Shown piece after piece: positions 32,204-44,700 of a DNA stretch of 64,000 bases; within the stretch, counting starts at the first letter, position 1, and each line of letters begins with the position of its first letter. Under the pieces are notes generated by a model, which ran no database searches, was not told the DNA's origin, and saw only the letters and a program-made list of their open reading frames with translations. Origin of the DNA: Ceratothoa steindachneri. Its lineage: Eukaryota > Arthropoda > Malacostraca > Isopoda > Cymothoidae. Made by a program: the position numbers and the translations under genes. Where the stretch lies: the NCBI GenBank assembly GCA_963969495.1, contig OZ018335.1, positions 88,322,440-88,386,439 of the forward strand, in the 5' to 3' direction.

Positions 32204-34515
32204 AGGGTCTCTTGTACCCGCACCATGGATATTCTTCATTCTGTGATGTTCAGCGCTAATAGGGCTACTGCCTTACTTTTTGTATCGATCCTTTGTTAGT
32301 TCAAAGCTTGACTATGGATGAGAGTTTTATGCATCCGCAGCTGAGTGTGTATTGCGAAATGTGGACTTGATTCACCACACTGGCCTTCGCCTGGTGACCG
32401 GTGCCTTCCACACTTCTCCCATTGAGAGCCTACTTATCGATGCTGGGGAAATGCCACTCGCTCTACGCTGTGCACAGTGTATTATTCGCCTGTACATGCA
32501 AGACCGGCGCCTCCGCCAGTCGCCAACAGCTCTCACTGCATCCGCTGCTGATTTTATGCCAGTCATACCCTAAGCCCTTTAGGTTTAGGGCTAGGAAACT
32601 CCTTCGAGAGCTAGGTATAGCTCTCAGGCTGGGTGGCACCCTTGTTCTGCCCAGGTCGCCACCCTGGAGGGTACCACCTTTGGCTATTTGTCGCCACGCC
32701 TTGCTTCCAAAGCTTTTACACCACTGGGAATATTTCATTCAACCTTTTTGGAGCACACCACATGTCACGCTGGAACTGTGCCAGTGTATACGGATCGCTC
32801 CATGTCCCAAGAGGGGTCGGCTTCCACGCTGTTTTCCCTCTTTTTGAAGTCAGCGGGGAATTCTGCCAGGCACTGCGTCTGTCTTCACGGCTGAGCTAAG
32901 GGCAATACACCACTCGGTATGGGAGAGTACAAGACATGCCCTGTTCGGAGACCGGATTGTGATTTAAAGCGACTCACAAAGTGCCCCGATTGCTCTTGGA
33001 GTATTGGAATCTCTGTATCCCCTAGTTCGTGATATCTGTGATGCCACAGTTTTGGGAAGTGGGGTGGATGTCGAGATTATCTTCTGCTGGGTTCCTGGAC
33101 ATGTAGGAATTGCGGGGAATGAGGGTTCCAAAGAGTCTGCGAGACTTGGGTGACTGGACCAGCGTTTCGCTCTTCCTCACTCTGACTACATGGCAGGAAT
33201 ACGGGCAGCCCTCTGGGCTGCTTGGCAAAGAAGATGGGAGACAGTTGAAGGGAACTTAAAGTTGTGTGCCATTGCGCCGCTGTAGTGGGCCGAAAGCAAC
33301 ACTAACCCCGCGTTCCAACCTTATCCTAGAATTTATGGACCTTGAGAACCCAGAGGAAGAATTGATAAGATTTGATATACAGTCCTTTACTTTACCAAAA
33401 AAATACAGTGATAATTACAGTTTATATTTACAAAAAAAAATAAACACCGGTGCGCATTCAAAATAAATACTCTATACAAATTGCAATTCTCCCAACCAAA
33501 AACAAAAATAAAATATGGCAAGTGCAGATAACAAATTTACACAACCCAAACAAGGTCCACTCAACAAAAAGGGGGACAGGCTCATCAGCTAATGCAGGGG
33601 GGCAGTGCAGGTAGCAAACGAGGTCAGTAACGCCCTCCGTTTCAGGGCTGGGCTGGGTGGAGCACTCGCCTCAAGAATTCCTCTCGTAGTCCGCAAAAGC
33701 TTCACTCTTAGAAGACACAGGATGCAATAATAAAAAGAGCCAGAGAAATTTGGGTATAGCGTTTCCAAAGAAAAATCTGGTGATGAACTTTGCTATCCCT
33801 CGTTGTTAAAATTAATGTTGAGCCTATTAGCATTACCCCATTCTTTGGCCTGTTTGTCAAAATAATTTTAGCAAAGAACCAATCTTACCTAAGTGTAATA
33901 TCCCAATGCGGTGGACAACCAATTACAATTTACAACTTTCTAAATCTTTACTTATATTTATAAACTATTTAAACAAAATATATCTGAAAAGAGAATACAA
34001 TTGGTTATTATTCGTATTCATAATATAAAAAATTAGAAGGCAAATTATACCCACACACTCACATAGGGGTAGGGAAAGATATATTTAAAGAGGGGTGGGA
34101 GAATGGCCCTACACACACACATACCCCCCCTCACTCCCCCCCCACCGCGAATGTTCCCATGGACCTACCCCCCATTGCCGCGAGGGATTCAGGTTGCTTT
34201 CTGTCGTCTCCGAATTGGACACACTTGCGAGATGCACAGCCATTTAATGGAGCGCTCGTCTGCAACCTACTGTAAAGACTGCGTTGTCCTCCAGACTGTC
34301 TGGCACATTCTTGTTGAATGTTCCAGTCTGGACGATCTTTGCGCACATTACCTGTATCGGTACCGACTTTTTCGGGAGGCTGGCCCTCTCCCCTTTATTG
34401 AACTAGTAGTTGTTTTTTCTTCTTTTTTTTGTTATATTTGTAGGTCACACATTCATGCCCCCGGGGGAGGCGGACCTCCGCCCCAAACACTGGAGCTTGC
34501 TTCTTACCTCTTGCC
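32204..34515 (+). mobile_element. RNase H-bearing LINE, copy D, 5' portion (continues at 41093)
   Basis: Homology to copies A and B starts at gggtctcttgtacccgc, past the reverse transcriptase core, and runs through the RNase H region (VYTDRSMSQ, WVPGHVGIAGNEG as decayed forms). An unrelated 0.86-kb insert interrupts it at 33281, it resumes at about 34145, and LINE copy B splits it at 34515/41079. More substitutions and stops than in copies A and B show it is older. Its 3' tail is at 41093..41175. Confidence 0.85.
33281..34143. mobile_element. Unclassified ~0.86-kb insertion within LINE copy D
   Basis: The LINE homology breaks after attgcgccgc (33280) and resumes at accgcgaatgttcc (34144). 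The insert begins TGTAGTGGGCC and near its right end has the inverted counterpart GGCCCTACA (34105..34113), followed by CA and C runs. The junction words gccgc and accgc could be a 5-bp duplication. No transposase is visible. The superfamily is unknown. Confidence 0.6.
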
Positions 34516-34865
34516 CCCGTAAGGGGCGCGGCGATTTGCCATCCTGGCCGCCGTGCTGACGGGACTCAGCACCCCGTCCGGCCCCAGCTTAGCCTCTCTT
34601 CCTTCGTTCAAAACACTTGTTTCCTCTCTTTTCATACAACCTCTACCCACAACTTTCTCTGGTCAGCCTCTAATTTCACAGGGTAGATGCTGACCTTCTT
34701 CTCGGCCAACCGTCCTGGATCGGGGCTGAGGGGGGAGGGGACAATGCTCCCTAACCCCTGAGCTCCGGTCTGGGATGGTTGGTTTTTAACAGCTTGCTTC
34801 ATCCCCACCCATAACTTCCTCACATCCCTTTTCCTCTCATCTTCAAAATCTATCTTTTTTATGCC
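34516..34865 (+). promoter_or_regulatory. LINE copy B 5' untranslated region
   Basis: About 350 bases, starting cccgtaaggggcgcgg, precede the first plausible ORF1 codon. LINEs of this kind carry an internal promoter here. I see no TATA box, and the promoter role is inferred from position only. Confidence 0.5.
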
Positions 34866-37217
34866 GTGTCTAAGGTGGAGCTGCCAGGCCACCAGGCGGG
34901 AGGGGTGGTTCCAAATGGCGGTACCTGGCTCTGCCAGGCCTGTAAGCACCTCTTGCAGTGCGGGCAACTGCAAGAGGTGATAAGCTATTGCGTCCCGTGT
35001 AAAAAACAGCGACGGAGCCGCCCTCGGGCAGCTTCAGCCAAAAGATGGAGGTCTCTCTTCCCCTGTGCTTGCGCAGGGGACCCTCCATATTTCTCTAACC
35101 TGGAGAGGAGGCTTACTCCTCTCCTTTGCCTACGGGTGCAGGGGACTCCCCCTCACCCCCTTCTCTCGAGGTGCTTTCGGGCACCTCCCTTTTTCCAGCG
35201 GCAGTCCCCTCTTTTCTTTCCAAGGGGACTGCCAAGAAAGCCAGCAGGCAGCCCTTAGCCAGCCGCTCCCCAACGAAGCAGCTCGGTAGGGCAAACCCCC
35301 TTAGGGGGGAGAGGGAAGCCAGGCCCCTTCGGTTGCTTCCCTCAAAAGACCTGCTGGCAAGAATACTAAACCTAGCCGGGGTCAAGGCCTGTGCCTCCCC
35401 ACAAAAGACTCATGATGCTGCCAAGGGGACCTGCGATGTCCTGGGAGGGGATGGCCAACTGGAGGCCCCTCCTGTGATAGACATGGTCCTTGAGGAAAAC
35501 CAGCCTCAGATGGTAGGGCCTTCCATGGGGGGGGAATCCAGGCTCGGCGCCAAGCACCGAACCCGAATCCGCCCCTATGCCATATCCTCCTCAAACGGCT
35601 TTGGATTCTGAGGCTTATCAAGGAGGGGAGGGATCTCCTCCGGATGATGCCCCTGCGACCACCAGGACCTTCTCCATTTCGGAGAAGGACCTGGCTGAGG
35701 CTGGTACATTTGGCCTAGGGGCTTCTACCGGCGGGGGTGAGAAGCGGGTTCATTCCCCGCCCTCCTCTCCAAAAAAGAAAAAGACAAAGAAGACTCGGGG
35801 CTCCTCTCCATCTGCGGGGACGGATGGGTGTGCTGCCACTCTGGCAAGCAACCAAGCCAAGATCTGCACATCCGGCCCCTCTGCCCTCCTGGTTGCGGAG
35901 CCCCTGACATCGGGGCCCCTGATTCAGAGGTTACCTGGCGTTTTCGAGCCCGCTGGCTTCAAACGCTTCCTCATTATTCGCTCCACTGATGGCACCATGT
36001 TGTCCAAGGGCAACATGATCCATCAGAGGAGAGGATTAGCTAGTGCAATTGGTAGAATGCCGAAGGTGACCCGTTTCTCGGACGGGAGCCTTCTGGCGAA
36101 TCCCGCCGAGGCGGCCAAGATAAGTGCTCTTCGGACACTTCATGGCACCCCGGTGAGTGTGATGCCGCACTCTACCATGAACTTTGTGAAAGGAGTAGTT
36201 TATGCGAGGGAACTCGTTGACTACTCCATTGAGGACATCACCCAAGAGCTGGCCGACCATGGGGCAGTCAAGGTAGAATGTATGATGAGAAAACAGGAAG
36301 GGGCCTCCAGACCCACCCCTACACTCTTCGTCACGTTCGACTGTGACAAGCTCCCTGAGTCGGTGCGTGCCGGTTGGTACCGCTACCGCGTGAAGGCATT
36401 CGTGCCACTGCCGCGGTGGTGCTATTACTGTCACCGCTTCGGCCATACGAATCGCTCATGTAGACGTGCAAAGTCGGGATCACCCAAAGTCTGTGTAAAT
36501 TGCTCCCAGGTCGCACATGATAAGTCCAAATCGTGTGTGGCTAAGTGTGTCAATTGCGGAGAGCCGCACCCTGCTTCTTCGAAGAAATGTGGTGCATATC
36601 TCCTTGAGAAAGAAATCCTGGCCGTTCAGGCCCAGGATTGACTCTCATTCCGCGAGGCTAAGGACTTGGTCCTGGCGCGCCCGGTTCTCCCTGGGACGTC
36701 ATATGCCTCAATAGTTAGAAAGGCACCCTCTGCTCCTGGCCCATCCAGGCCAACGAGCACGGTTGTTTCCGCGCCCATTCGGAGCCCTTCTGCAGGCTCT
36801 ACCCAACCCGGGCGTTCCCCTGGTAAAGCTGGCGGCAAAAAGGGTTCATACCCAGCCCCGGCTAAAACCAGGGCTCCTCCCTCTTTCCCCAGCGTGACCG
36901 TTTCCCGTAATGCGAAACGGCCACGCGCCTCCACAGAGTCGTTAGACTCACAGGAGGCAACACCCCTGAAGATAGTCGCTAGGCCATCTTCCGGGGTTCC
37001 TAAAGCTGTTCCCCAAAAGGAGGAGAGCAACAAAGGAGCTTCGGCTCCTTCGCCCACGCCCCGAGGGGGAGCGAGTGGCTCCGAGACAGTGGTTCCTCGA
37101 AAAGAGGGCCCCCCGCCTCCGAAGCCACAACGCCCGCCTAAGTTTCGAGGCGTAGGGAGGAAAAGACTCGCATGGCGAGCCCAACCTCCCCCAATAAGTC
37201 CTCGAAGGCAACAGTGA
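34866..37217 (+). pseudogene. LINE copy B ORF1 (gag-like, three CCHC knuckles)
   Basis: The N-terminal part carries a C-x2-C...C-x2-C cluster (WLCQACKHLLQCG, YCVPCKK). The next part is proline/lysine rich, and the frame changes near 35125 and 35580. From 35577 one frame runs to 37217, broken only by a TGA at 36639. The zinc-knuckle array near 36420..36590 reads CYYCHRFGHTNRSC, CVNCSQVAHDKSKSC and CVNCGEPHPASSKKC; the first is canonical and the other two have altered spacing. The C-terminal tail is proline-rich. Such proteins coat LINE RNA. The TGA sits where CGA would be expected, consistent with a CpG transition. Confidence 0.8.
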
Positions 37218-37227
37218 CTTCAGCGCT

Positions 37228-40200
37228 TTGTCCGGCCAACAGCGCCCGGGGTTCTGCCCCCGGGAAGTGTACGGCTATTCCTGTGAGGGTCTTCAGTTCG
37301 AGGAGGGCCCCCGCGTCTCCTCCGAGCTAGTCCTAGAGGGCATATTCCTTCAATGGAATTGCCGTGGACTCCGGGCCAACTGGGAGGAGCTGCGGAGGCT
37401 CGTCTCATCCCGTTCCCCGTTAGCTATCTTTTTGCAGGAGACCATTCTAGGCGTGTGCCCCCTGCCTGCCCTCCCGGGGTATAAGGGTCTTGCGACCCCA
37501 CCACCGCGGGATGGCCGGGCTGGGGGATGCGTGGTTTACACCCGGCATGATGTCTCCGTTCTTCCTTTCTCTTTAGATACCTCCTTTCAGGCAGTGGCTG
37601 TGCAGCTGCACCTGGATAGGAGGTATACTCTGATTTCTGCGTACATTCCACCGTCAGCTGACTTCGACGCGGGGGGACTTCCGCCGCTTCGTGGCACGGT
37701 TGCCGAGGCCCTATCTCTTGCTTGGAGATCTGAACGGTAGGCATCCTCTCTGGGGAGATTACTTCATAAATCCCAGGGGACAAGTCCTTGCCGATCTAAT
37801 CGAAGAGCTTGAGATGGGTGTCCTAAACGTCGATGAGTTTACACATCACTGTCCGAGAACCGCTTCATTTTCTTGCCTTGACCTATCTTTGTGCTCCTCG
37901 GATGCACAGCCTGATTTTGATTGGGGGGTGGTCAATGACCTCCATGGTAGTGATCACTTTCCCATTCAAATATCATTTTCAGGGCTACTGCCGCCTGATA
38001 GCCCACCTCAGTGGTGCTTGGCACGGTGGCCTGCATTTCAGGAAATGACTGAATTCTCTATCTCAGTCGAGGAGTTTAGGTCGGTAGATGAGGCCGTTGA
38101 GTTCTTCTCCGGCAACCTCATCGTTGTGGGCCTGACTACTATTCCTAGGACGTCTGGCCGTTTTGCACGCCGACCACTCCCATGGTGGTCGGCCGAATGT
38201 GAGACGGCCCTCAAACAGAAGCGTTATGCCTACATGCGCTATAAGCGACGCCCGAACGATTTCACTGTCGCTGAATTTCGTCGGGCTAGGGCTAGGTTCC
38301 GGTATATTTGGAAGCACGCCCACCGCTCTTCTTGGCGGGCATACGTGTCTTCACTTAACGGGAAGATCCCTTTAGCTGAGGTGTGGAAGCGAGTCAAAAG
38401 GATTCGGGGCAAGTAACTCGCAGGACCCCCCTCCCGTTCTCCAGGAGAAGGGGACCGCAATCTCGGACCCCGCGTCCGTGGCGGAATCCTTAGCGACCGC
38501 TTTTTCCGCATTCTCTAGCCGGGATTCTGCTCCGCCAGCATTCAATGAACGTCGTGATGTCGCGGAAGGCCGCCGGCTGGACTTTACCTCCAGAGGCGGA
38601 GAACCCTTCAACGACAAGTTCACTGTGAGTGAGTTGCGTTCCGCTCTCGCTTCGTGCGCGGACACCGCCCATGGTCCGGACGATGTCCCGTACGCCATGC
38701 TTCGACACCTGGGTGAGCGAGGCATGGCCTTTCTGTTAGATTTGTTCAACAGGATCTGGGTGGAGGTTCTTCTCCCAGACTCCTGGCGAATCGCTACTGT
38801 GCTCGCCTTTCTCCAACCGGGAAGAGATCACTCTACTCCGACCGGTTTCCGCCCAATCTCTCTAACCTCTTGCATGTGCAAGTTGATGGAGAAATTGATA
38901 AATGTTAGATTAGTCTTTTTCCTGGACAGCGGAGGCTATCTGTCTTCCGCACAGTGCGGTTTCCCAAAGTTCCACTCCACGTCAGATGCTCTTTTTCGAT
39001 CTGGAGAAGGCCTATGATACCGCCTTGTGATACGGTATCATGGAGACTCCACACGATGGGGGCGAGGGGACGCCTTCCAATGTTTATATCTGAATTTTTG
39101 CGAGATCTTCGATTCCGCGTACGGGTGGGGGGAGCCCTCTCCGGCCCAAAGGAGCAGGAAGAGGGTGTCCCGCAGGAAAGTTTCCTCAGTATCACACTCT
39201 TTGCCCTGAGCATCAACGGCATCACCTCGGTGCTGCCAGAAGATGTTCTCGCTACGCTCTACGTGGATGACCTTTCGATCTCTTTTGGCGCGGCCCAGAT
39301 GCCAACTCTAGAGCGTCGACTCCAACAGGCATTGAACCGCGTCTCTCGCTATGCCGAAGCGCACAGGTTTCGGTTTTCTTTGGCCAAGACTAAGGTGGTG
39401 CACTTCTGCCGCCATCCACGGCTTCACCCCGATCCAGATTTGTTTTCCTAATGGGGTGCGCCTGGATGTGGTGGAATCGCACCGTTTCCTTGGTCTTGTA
39501 TTCGACCGACGCCTCAACTGGGAGGCTCATATTGGCAGCCTTAGGGTCTCCTGTACCCGCGCCATGGACATTCTCCGTTCCCTGACGTTCTGCGCTTGGG
39601 GCGCTGATAGGGCTACTGCCCTACTTTTTTATCGATCCTTTGTTCGTTCGAAGCTCGACTACGGATGCTAGTTTTATGCATCCGCAGCCGAGCGTTTATT
39701 GCAGAAGGTGGGTTCGATCCACCACACCGGCCTTCGCCTTGCGACCGGTGCCTTCCGCACTTCCCCCATTGAGAGCCTGTTGGTCGATGCTGGGGAGATG
39801 CCACTCGCTCTGCGCCGCGTGCAGTGCATCGCTCGCCTGTACACGCCAGCCCGGTGCCTCCCTCAGTCGCCAACAGCTTTCACTGCTTCCGCAGCTGATC
39901 TCGATGGTGCCTATGCCACCGAGAGACGCCAGTCATACCCTAAGCCCTTTGGGTTTAGGGCCAGGAAACTCCTTCGAGAGGTAGATATAGCTCTCGGGCC
40001 GGTGGCGCCCCTGGTTGCCCAGGACGCCACCCTGGAGGGTCAACATTTGGCTATTTGTCATCACGCCTCTGCTCCCAAAGCTTGTACGGCGCCCGGAGTA
40101 TTGCGTTCGACCTTTTTGGAGCACACATCGTGTCACGTTGGAACCGTGCCAGTGTATACGGATGGCTCCAAGTCCCAAGAGGGGGTCGGCTTCCACGCCG

Positions 40201-40914
40201 TATCCCCTCTGTTTGAAGTCAGCTGGGCTCTACCAGGCGCTGCGTCTGTCTTCACGGCCGAGATGGTGGCAATACACCACTCGGTACAGTAGATTATGCG
40301 ACCTGCCCGGTTCGGAGACCGGATTGTGATCTATAGCGACTCACAAAGCGCCCTGAGTGCTCTCGGGGCATTGGAATCTCCGCATCTCCTGGTTCGCGAT
40401 ATCCGTGACGCCACGGTTTTGGCGAGCCGGGCAGATGTCGAGATTATCTTCTCCTGGGTTCCTGGACATGTAGGAATTGCGGGGAATGAGGGCGCCAAAG
40501 AGTCCGCGCGCAGCTCTTGGGACTGCTTGTCAAAGAAGATGGGAGACAGTCGAAGGGAACTTGAAGTTGCGTGCCATTGCGCCGCGACTGTTTCCATGGA
40601 CCTATCCCTTAATGCGGCGACGGCTGCAGGTCGCTTTCTGTTGTCTCCGAATCGGACACACTCGTGTGATGCATCGCTATTTGATGAAGCGCTCGCCTGT
40701 GCCCTATTGCGACGACTGCGCTGTCCCCCAGACTGTTCGGCACATTCTTGTCGAGTGTCCCAGTCTGGGTGATCTTCGCGCACGTTACCTGTCCCGGTAC
40801 CGGGATGGGCGGGGTCGCTACCGCCTGTCCTTTGTACTCGGGACGAGTGCGTGCACATTGACTGGTGGACTTGTTTACTTTTGGGGGGAGGCTGGCCTTC
40901 TCCCTTTCATTTAA
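37228..40914 (+). pseudogene. LINE copy B ORF2 (endonuclease-RT-RNase H), disabled
   Basis: Endonuclease motifs are LQWNCRGLRAN, FLQET, LLGDLNGRHPLWG and GSDHFPI. Reverse transcriptase motifs are HGPDDVPYAML, FRPISLTSC, a mutated GVPQES (copy A keeps GVPQGS) and YVDD. RNase H motifs are VYTDGSK, IYSDSQSAL and WVPGHVGIAGNEG, and the end has YCDDCAVPQTVRHILVECPS. Lesions seen against copy A or by frame: shifts near 37670 and 38405, a 61-base deletion at about 38992, a 2-base deletion near 39048, an extra base near 39447, stops at 39669 and 40290, and a deletion near 40508. The encoded enzyme nicks DNA and copies element RNA at the nick. Confidence 0.9.
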
Positions 40915-41078
40915 CCAGATTTAATTGTTGTTTTTGCTCTTGTTTTGTTATTCTTATTGTTATTTTTTTTTATTGTTGTTTCCTGTCAAATTTTTTAAAG
41001 TAGCCTAGAACTAGGCTGTTTGTTTACGGCGACTTATGCCTAAGTCGGCAGTCGCTAGATAGCCCCTTAAAAAAAAAA

Positions 41079-41175
41079 TCTTACCTCTTGCCTTTTTTCC
41101 TTTTGTTTTTTTTCATGTTACTATTTAATCTAGCCTAGTACTAGGCAGTCGCCAGATGAGCTCTTAACATTTAAA
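41079..41175 (+). mobile_element. LINE copy D 3' tail, resumed
   Basis: After the second tcttacctcttgcc, the older copy continues with the family's AGCCTAG/CTAGGC stem (41132..41146), ggcagtcgccagatgagctc and an A-rich tail. The outer arm of the second stem is deleted here. Confidence 0.8.
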
Positions 41176-41311
41176 AAAAATATCAGCAATAAGTTCCAAT
41201 GGTTTGGGTGCTCTTTGCCTCTAAGGTTGACTAGGGCCATATACAGTTCTTGTTATTATTGTATTTTGATCAATAGAGATTAATGCAGTGTTGGATTCAA
41301 TGTTCCTACAG

Positions 41312-41512
41312 GTGCACACTTTTGAGAACAGCAAAGTGCCTGAAAGATTGGCTCGAATTCAGCTTGACCCAGAAGTGACGGGAGACAAAACTTTCCATCT
41401 CCGCCTAGTTGACTCCACCATGCTCTCCACCATCCACCTTGACCCCCTCAGTGGAGACCTACTCCTCATTCGCTCGCTTGACAGAGAGGCCAAATCACAC
41501 TATCGATTTAAG
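41312..41512 (+). CDS. Cadherin exon
   Basis: Sixty-seven codons, phase 0 on both sides, between TGTTCCTACAG and AAG|GTACTG. FENSKVPERLARIQLDP opens a repeat, IHLDPLSGDLLLI and LDREAKSHYRFK are the standard central motifs. The upstream intron holds LINE copies D and B. Confidence 0.93.
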
Positions 41513-43889
41513 GTACTGACATATTTTCTGTATATCAAAAACATGACTGCCATAGGTTGATTTGAGCTTTGGTTCTCACTGAGATTGGCACCAGAGTGAA
41601 TTGGTTGTAAAACCTGTACAGCCACTGTAAAAATTAAAACTTGCACAATGAATGAATTTAGTGTGTGGACAGCAAGCATCTCTACCATAGGCTGAAAAAA
41701 AAAATCAAGCGAAAAATCCATCCTAAAACAGAGGATGGGTGAGTCATGAATCTATCCATACTGCTTACTTTCATGGTATTATTATACCTGAGAGTGGATC
41801 TTTGATTTTTAGCATGGATACTGCAACATTTAGTTGTCTCTTCTATTATGTGCAGCTGGCAACTGTGTAGCATTCTTACTTCCCTACCAGACAGGGGCAT
41901 AATACCATTTATTTTTAATATTTTTAATAAAAGCTTTGATAAAAAAAATTAAACCATACTCCCACAACACGCTCACTGCCTGTATTACACCAAAAATGTT
42001 TAGAAAAAAAATTGCAATAGGTTTTACTCTTTCACAATAACAAAGGAAAATTATCTGAATGCCATTTCTTATGGGCGTTTTGTAGCACTAAACACATTAC
42101 ACCAACTCTTGCAAACCAGTGATGATCAAAAGTGGTACTACTACGCTATCTGACCCCATACACATGGGCTGGTAATAAAGGATTCCTCCTCCTTGCTTTT
42201 AAAGGATGGAGCTGGCTTCCTTTTTTCCCCCCAAAATAATTCTGATGCGCGGCTACTCTAACACTGCTTAGCCTCCTTGAAAGTGCATCAGGCATGCTTG
42301 GAGAGGGGATAATGGGGTACTACTCTTCCACACCAAGGAAGTGACTATACTCACCACATCAATCTAACAGTTTTAAATTAGAAACCATGCTTTGCTGCCC
42401 CTCCACACCAGTGGACCAGTGAGGGTGACGGAAGTGTATTTTCCTATCTATCATTTATCTAATTTTGCTTATTCATTGTATTTATTTTGGTGTTTAATAG
42501 TCTTTCATTTATGTTTTCTTACTCTCACTGTCTACCTTCTCTTTTCCTGTTCTTGTGTGGCCATTGTCCCTTCCACTTGTTTTTTCTGCCAAACCCTTTC
42601 TTGTTCAATTCCTCTCAGCCCATTCGATTTAACAAACCTATGATGATGAACCGGTTTGTATTTGTTATCTGTTTAGTGAAGGTGGGAGTGTGGGCACCCT
42701 CATTTTCTTTAGCCTATCGGGACCAAGGGGAAGATTATCACTGGCCCCAGTTTACCTTATGTAAGGTTAATTTTGCCAGCCTGTCCAGAAGTTTCTGCTT
42801 TTGCCTGATCAAAAAAGGGGCATGTTGGAACTGTATCTGTATCTTCTAGATGGCATACCCGTCGCCGTCGATTTGGAGAGAATGAATCTGAATCTGGTGC
42901 AATGGTATCCTAATCCTCTTCTCACACTACATCCTCCAGGGTAATTCTCCCCTTCCAAGGGGATTCTTGTGATAAGTGTTCTAAGCCTATTCAGTCCAAT
43001 TACCTCCACTCATTGGATTCCAAGGCCAAGGAAGTGTATCCCTAGTTTGATTATTCTTGTTTCTTAGTACTGAAATCTCATTGTGGTGAGCCACATATAT
43101 GAGATTGTGGTGGAAGTATCTTCCTGCACTCAGCACGATGTTGTTTGAAATATGGCTCGTTTTTAGACATGCCAGTTTCTATTATGTTTCAATAGTCTCA
43201 AGGGCCTATTAAGGTCAAATGAATTTAAGGATTATAACCTGTCCTATTTCCAAAGAAAATTGAGGTGAGTCAACAGGTAGCAAATGTCTATAAGGTAACT
43301 AAACCTCTTTTTTCAACTCTTAACAATACACCCTAGGTTAATTGTGATGTTTCAATGCCAGGAACTTCCACAATTTATCAAGACTGTGTATTTCCAAATT
43401 CCAGTGAGCTGATATTTCAAACTGCCAAGATGCTGCTTTAACTACCATCAGTTCGGGCCTGTGGACTATATGTGTTAGCATCCAAGTCCATGTGTCCATT
43501 GTGCATTTTTTTACTGTGATCCTATTTACAAAGGCTTCCACATTGTACCGCTCACACTGACTCTCACAGCATTCGGCCAATAAATTTCCAGTCTACATAT
43601 TTGAGAAAGAAGTTCTCTTAATGTGTGATTCTTTATGCTTGGACATTATGGGGTCTCGCCATCAAGTGAAGAGACAACTTTTTTCATCTCAGTGGCTCTA
43701 TTCTAAAGTTATTTGTGATGCTGGTAGAAACTGATCTAGAAATCAGATTATTCTGCCCAGAGATTCCTACTCTCATCATAATACCAGTCATTTCCCTCCT
43801 TAATATGTTTGTCTGTTAAGTGCTGGTGTGTGGCTGCCAGGTGATTGTAATCACTCACTCTGGTTGCCTCTCTATGCAAAATCTTTAAT
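41513..43889. other. Intron, nothing firmly recognised
   Basis: 2.4 kb with scattered repeat-like patches and no motif I can assign. The ORFs are short and motif-free. Confidence 0.4.
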
Positions 43890-44240
43890 GATGGTTCCAA
43901 GTTGGACTGCGTTGTGGGTGAGGCCAATGTGTACTCAGAGGAATCTGTGTGGCTGGCCAAGGCTAGACTAGCTTCTGTTTTGGCCATTGAACTTTCAACT
44001 TATCTCTTAGCTTTGCACCTTATTTTTCCTCTTTTTACCAATTTTATTATTTTGACTGATTTTGAGAGTATTTTAGTCTTCCGCTTTTTGCTCTTTCCAC
44101 CCTTTGGTACAAGAGATTCAGTCATGATTGGTTCTCAATGCATCTAGATATATGGCTACATTTTGTTGGCACCCTGGTAATGTAGGAGCTATCGAAGGTA
44201 ACATGCAGGCAGGGAGTCCCATGCAACTTGCCTTGTTCTT
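43890..44240 (+). pseudogene. LINE RNase H relic, second family
   Basis: IILTDFESIL resembles the RNase H TDSxSAL motif. After a stop, FCWHPGNVGAIEGN matches the WVPGHVGIxGN block at the expected distance. Little else survives. It differs from the copy A/B family. Confidence 0.5.
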
Positions 44241-44700
44241 ATTCCATCTGCAAAAGACTGCTTCCCAGTCTTTTAGTCATATGTGTGTGTGTTCTTTGGC
44301 AGAGTGGGGGAGGGGTAGCTGTAAGAAACTTTAGGTTGCATATAGTTAAGCAAATTGGGATTGAAAATCCATTGGATTGGGCATCATGATAATTTTGTTT
44401 CTTTTAAATCTGATATTCTTTGATATATACAATTGGTATTAGGATGGATTCAGCAGAAGTGGGAAAGAAACTATTTGTACTCACCAGGTTAACTAAAATA
44501 AAATTAACAAGCATTGAGTGTTGAAACATAAAATATATGTGCTAGTATTTCAGGGTGCAAGTTTTCCTTAAAATGAGGTTTAGAATAATTGGAATGAGCT
44601 ATCAAAGAAATTGATAAATGTATGTCCACAAGCATTTAGATCCAAATTTTGAAAAACATATTATCTAGATAGTACAATAACAACAATCTGCTCATTTCAG

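Larger units (their letters stand above)
34516..41078 (+). mobile_element. Full-length RNase H-bearing LINE (I-group), copy B
   Basis: The element is bounded by a perfect 14-bp direct repeat, tcttacctcttgcc (34502..34515 and 41079..41092), created by insertion into copy D. The layout is a GC-rich 5' untranslated region from 34516, ORF1 (gag-like with CCHC knuckles) to 37217, ORF2 (APE endonuclease, reverse transcriptase, RNase H, C-terminal Cys/His motif) to 40914, a 3' region with two stem-loops (41002..41017, 41029..41055), and a short A tail. An RNase H domain plus APE endonuclease places it in the I supergroup (I/Nimb/LOA-like). It carries about ten disabling lesions. Confidence 0.92.

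Noticed and set aside
35113..35385. Minus-strand ORFs within the GC-rich LINE ORF1 region
   Set aside because: They overlap a recognisable plus-strand gag-like protein. GC-rich DNA lacks stop codons on the opposite strand by composition.
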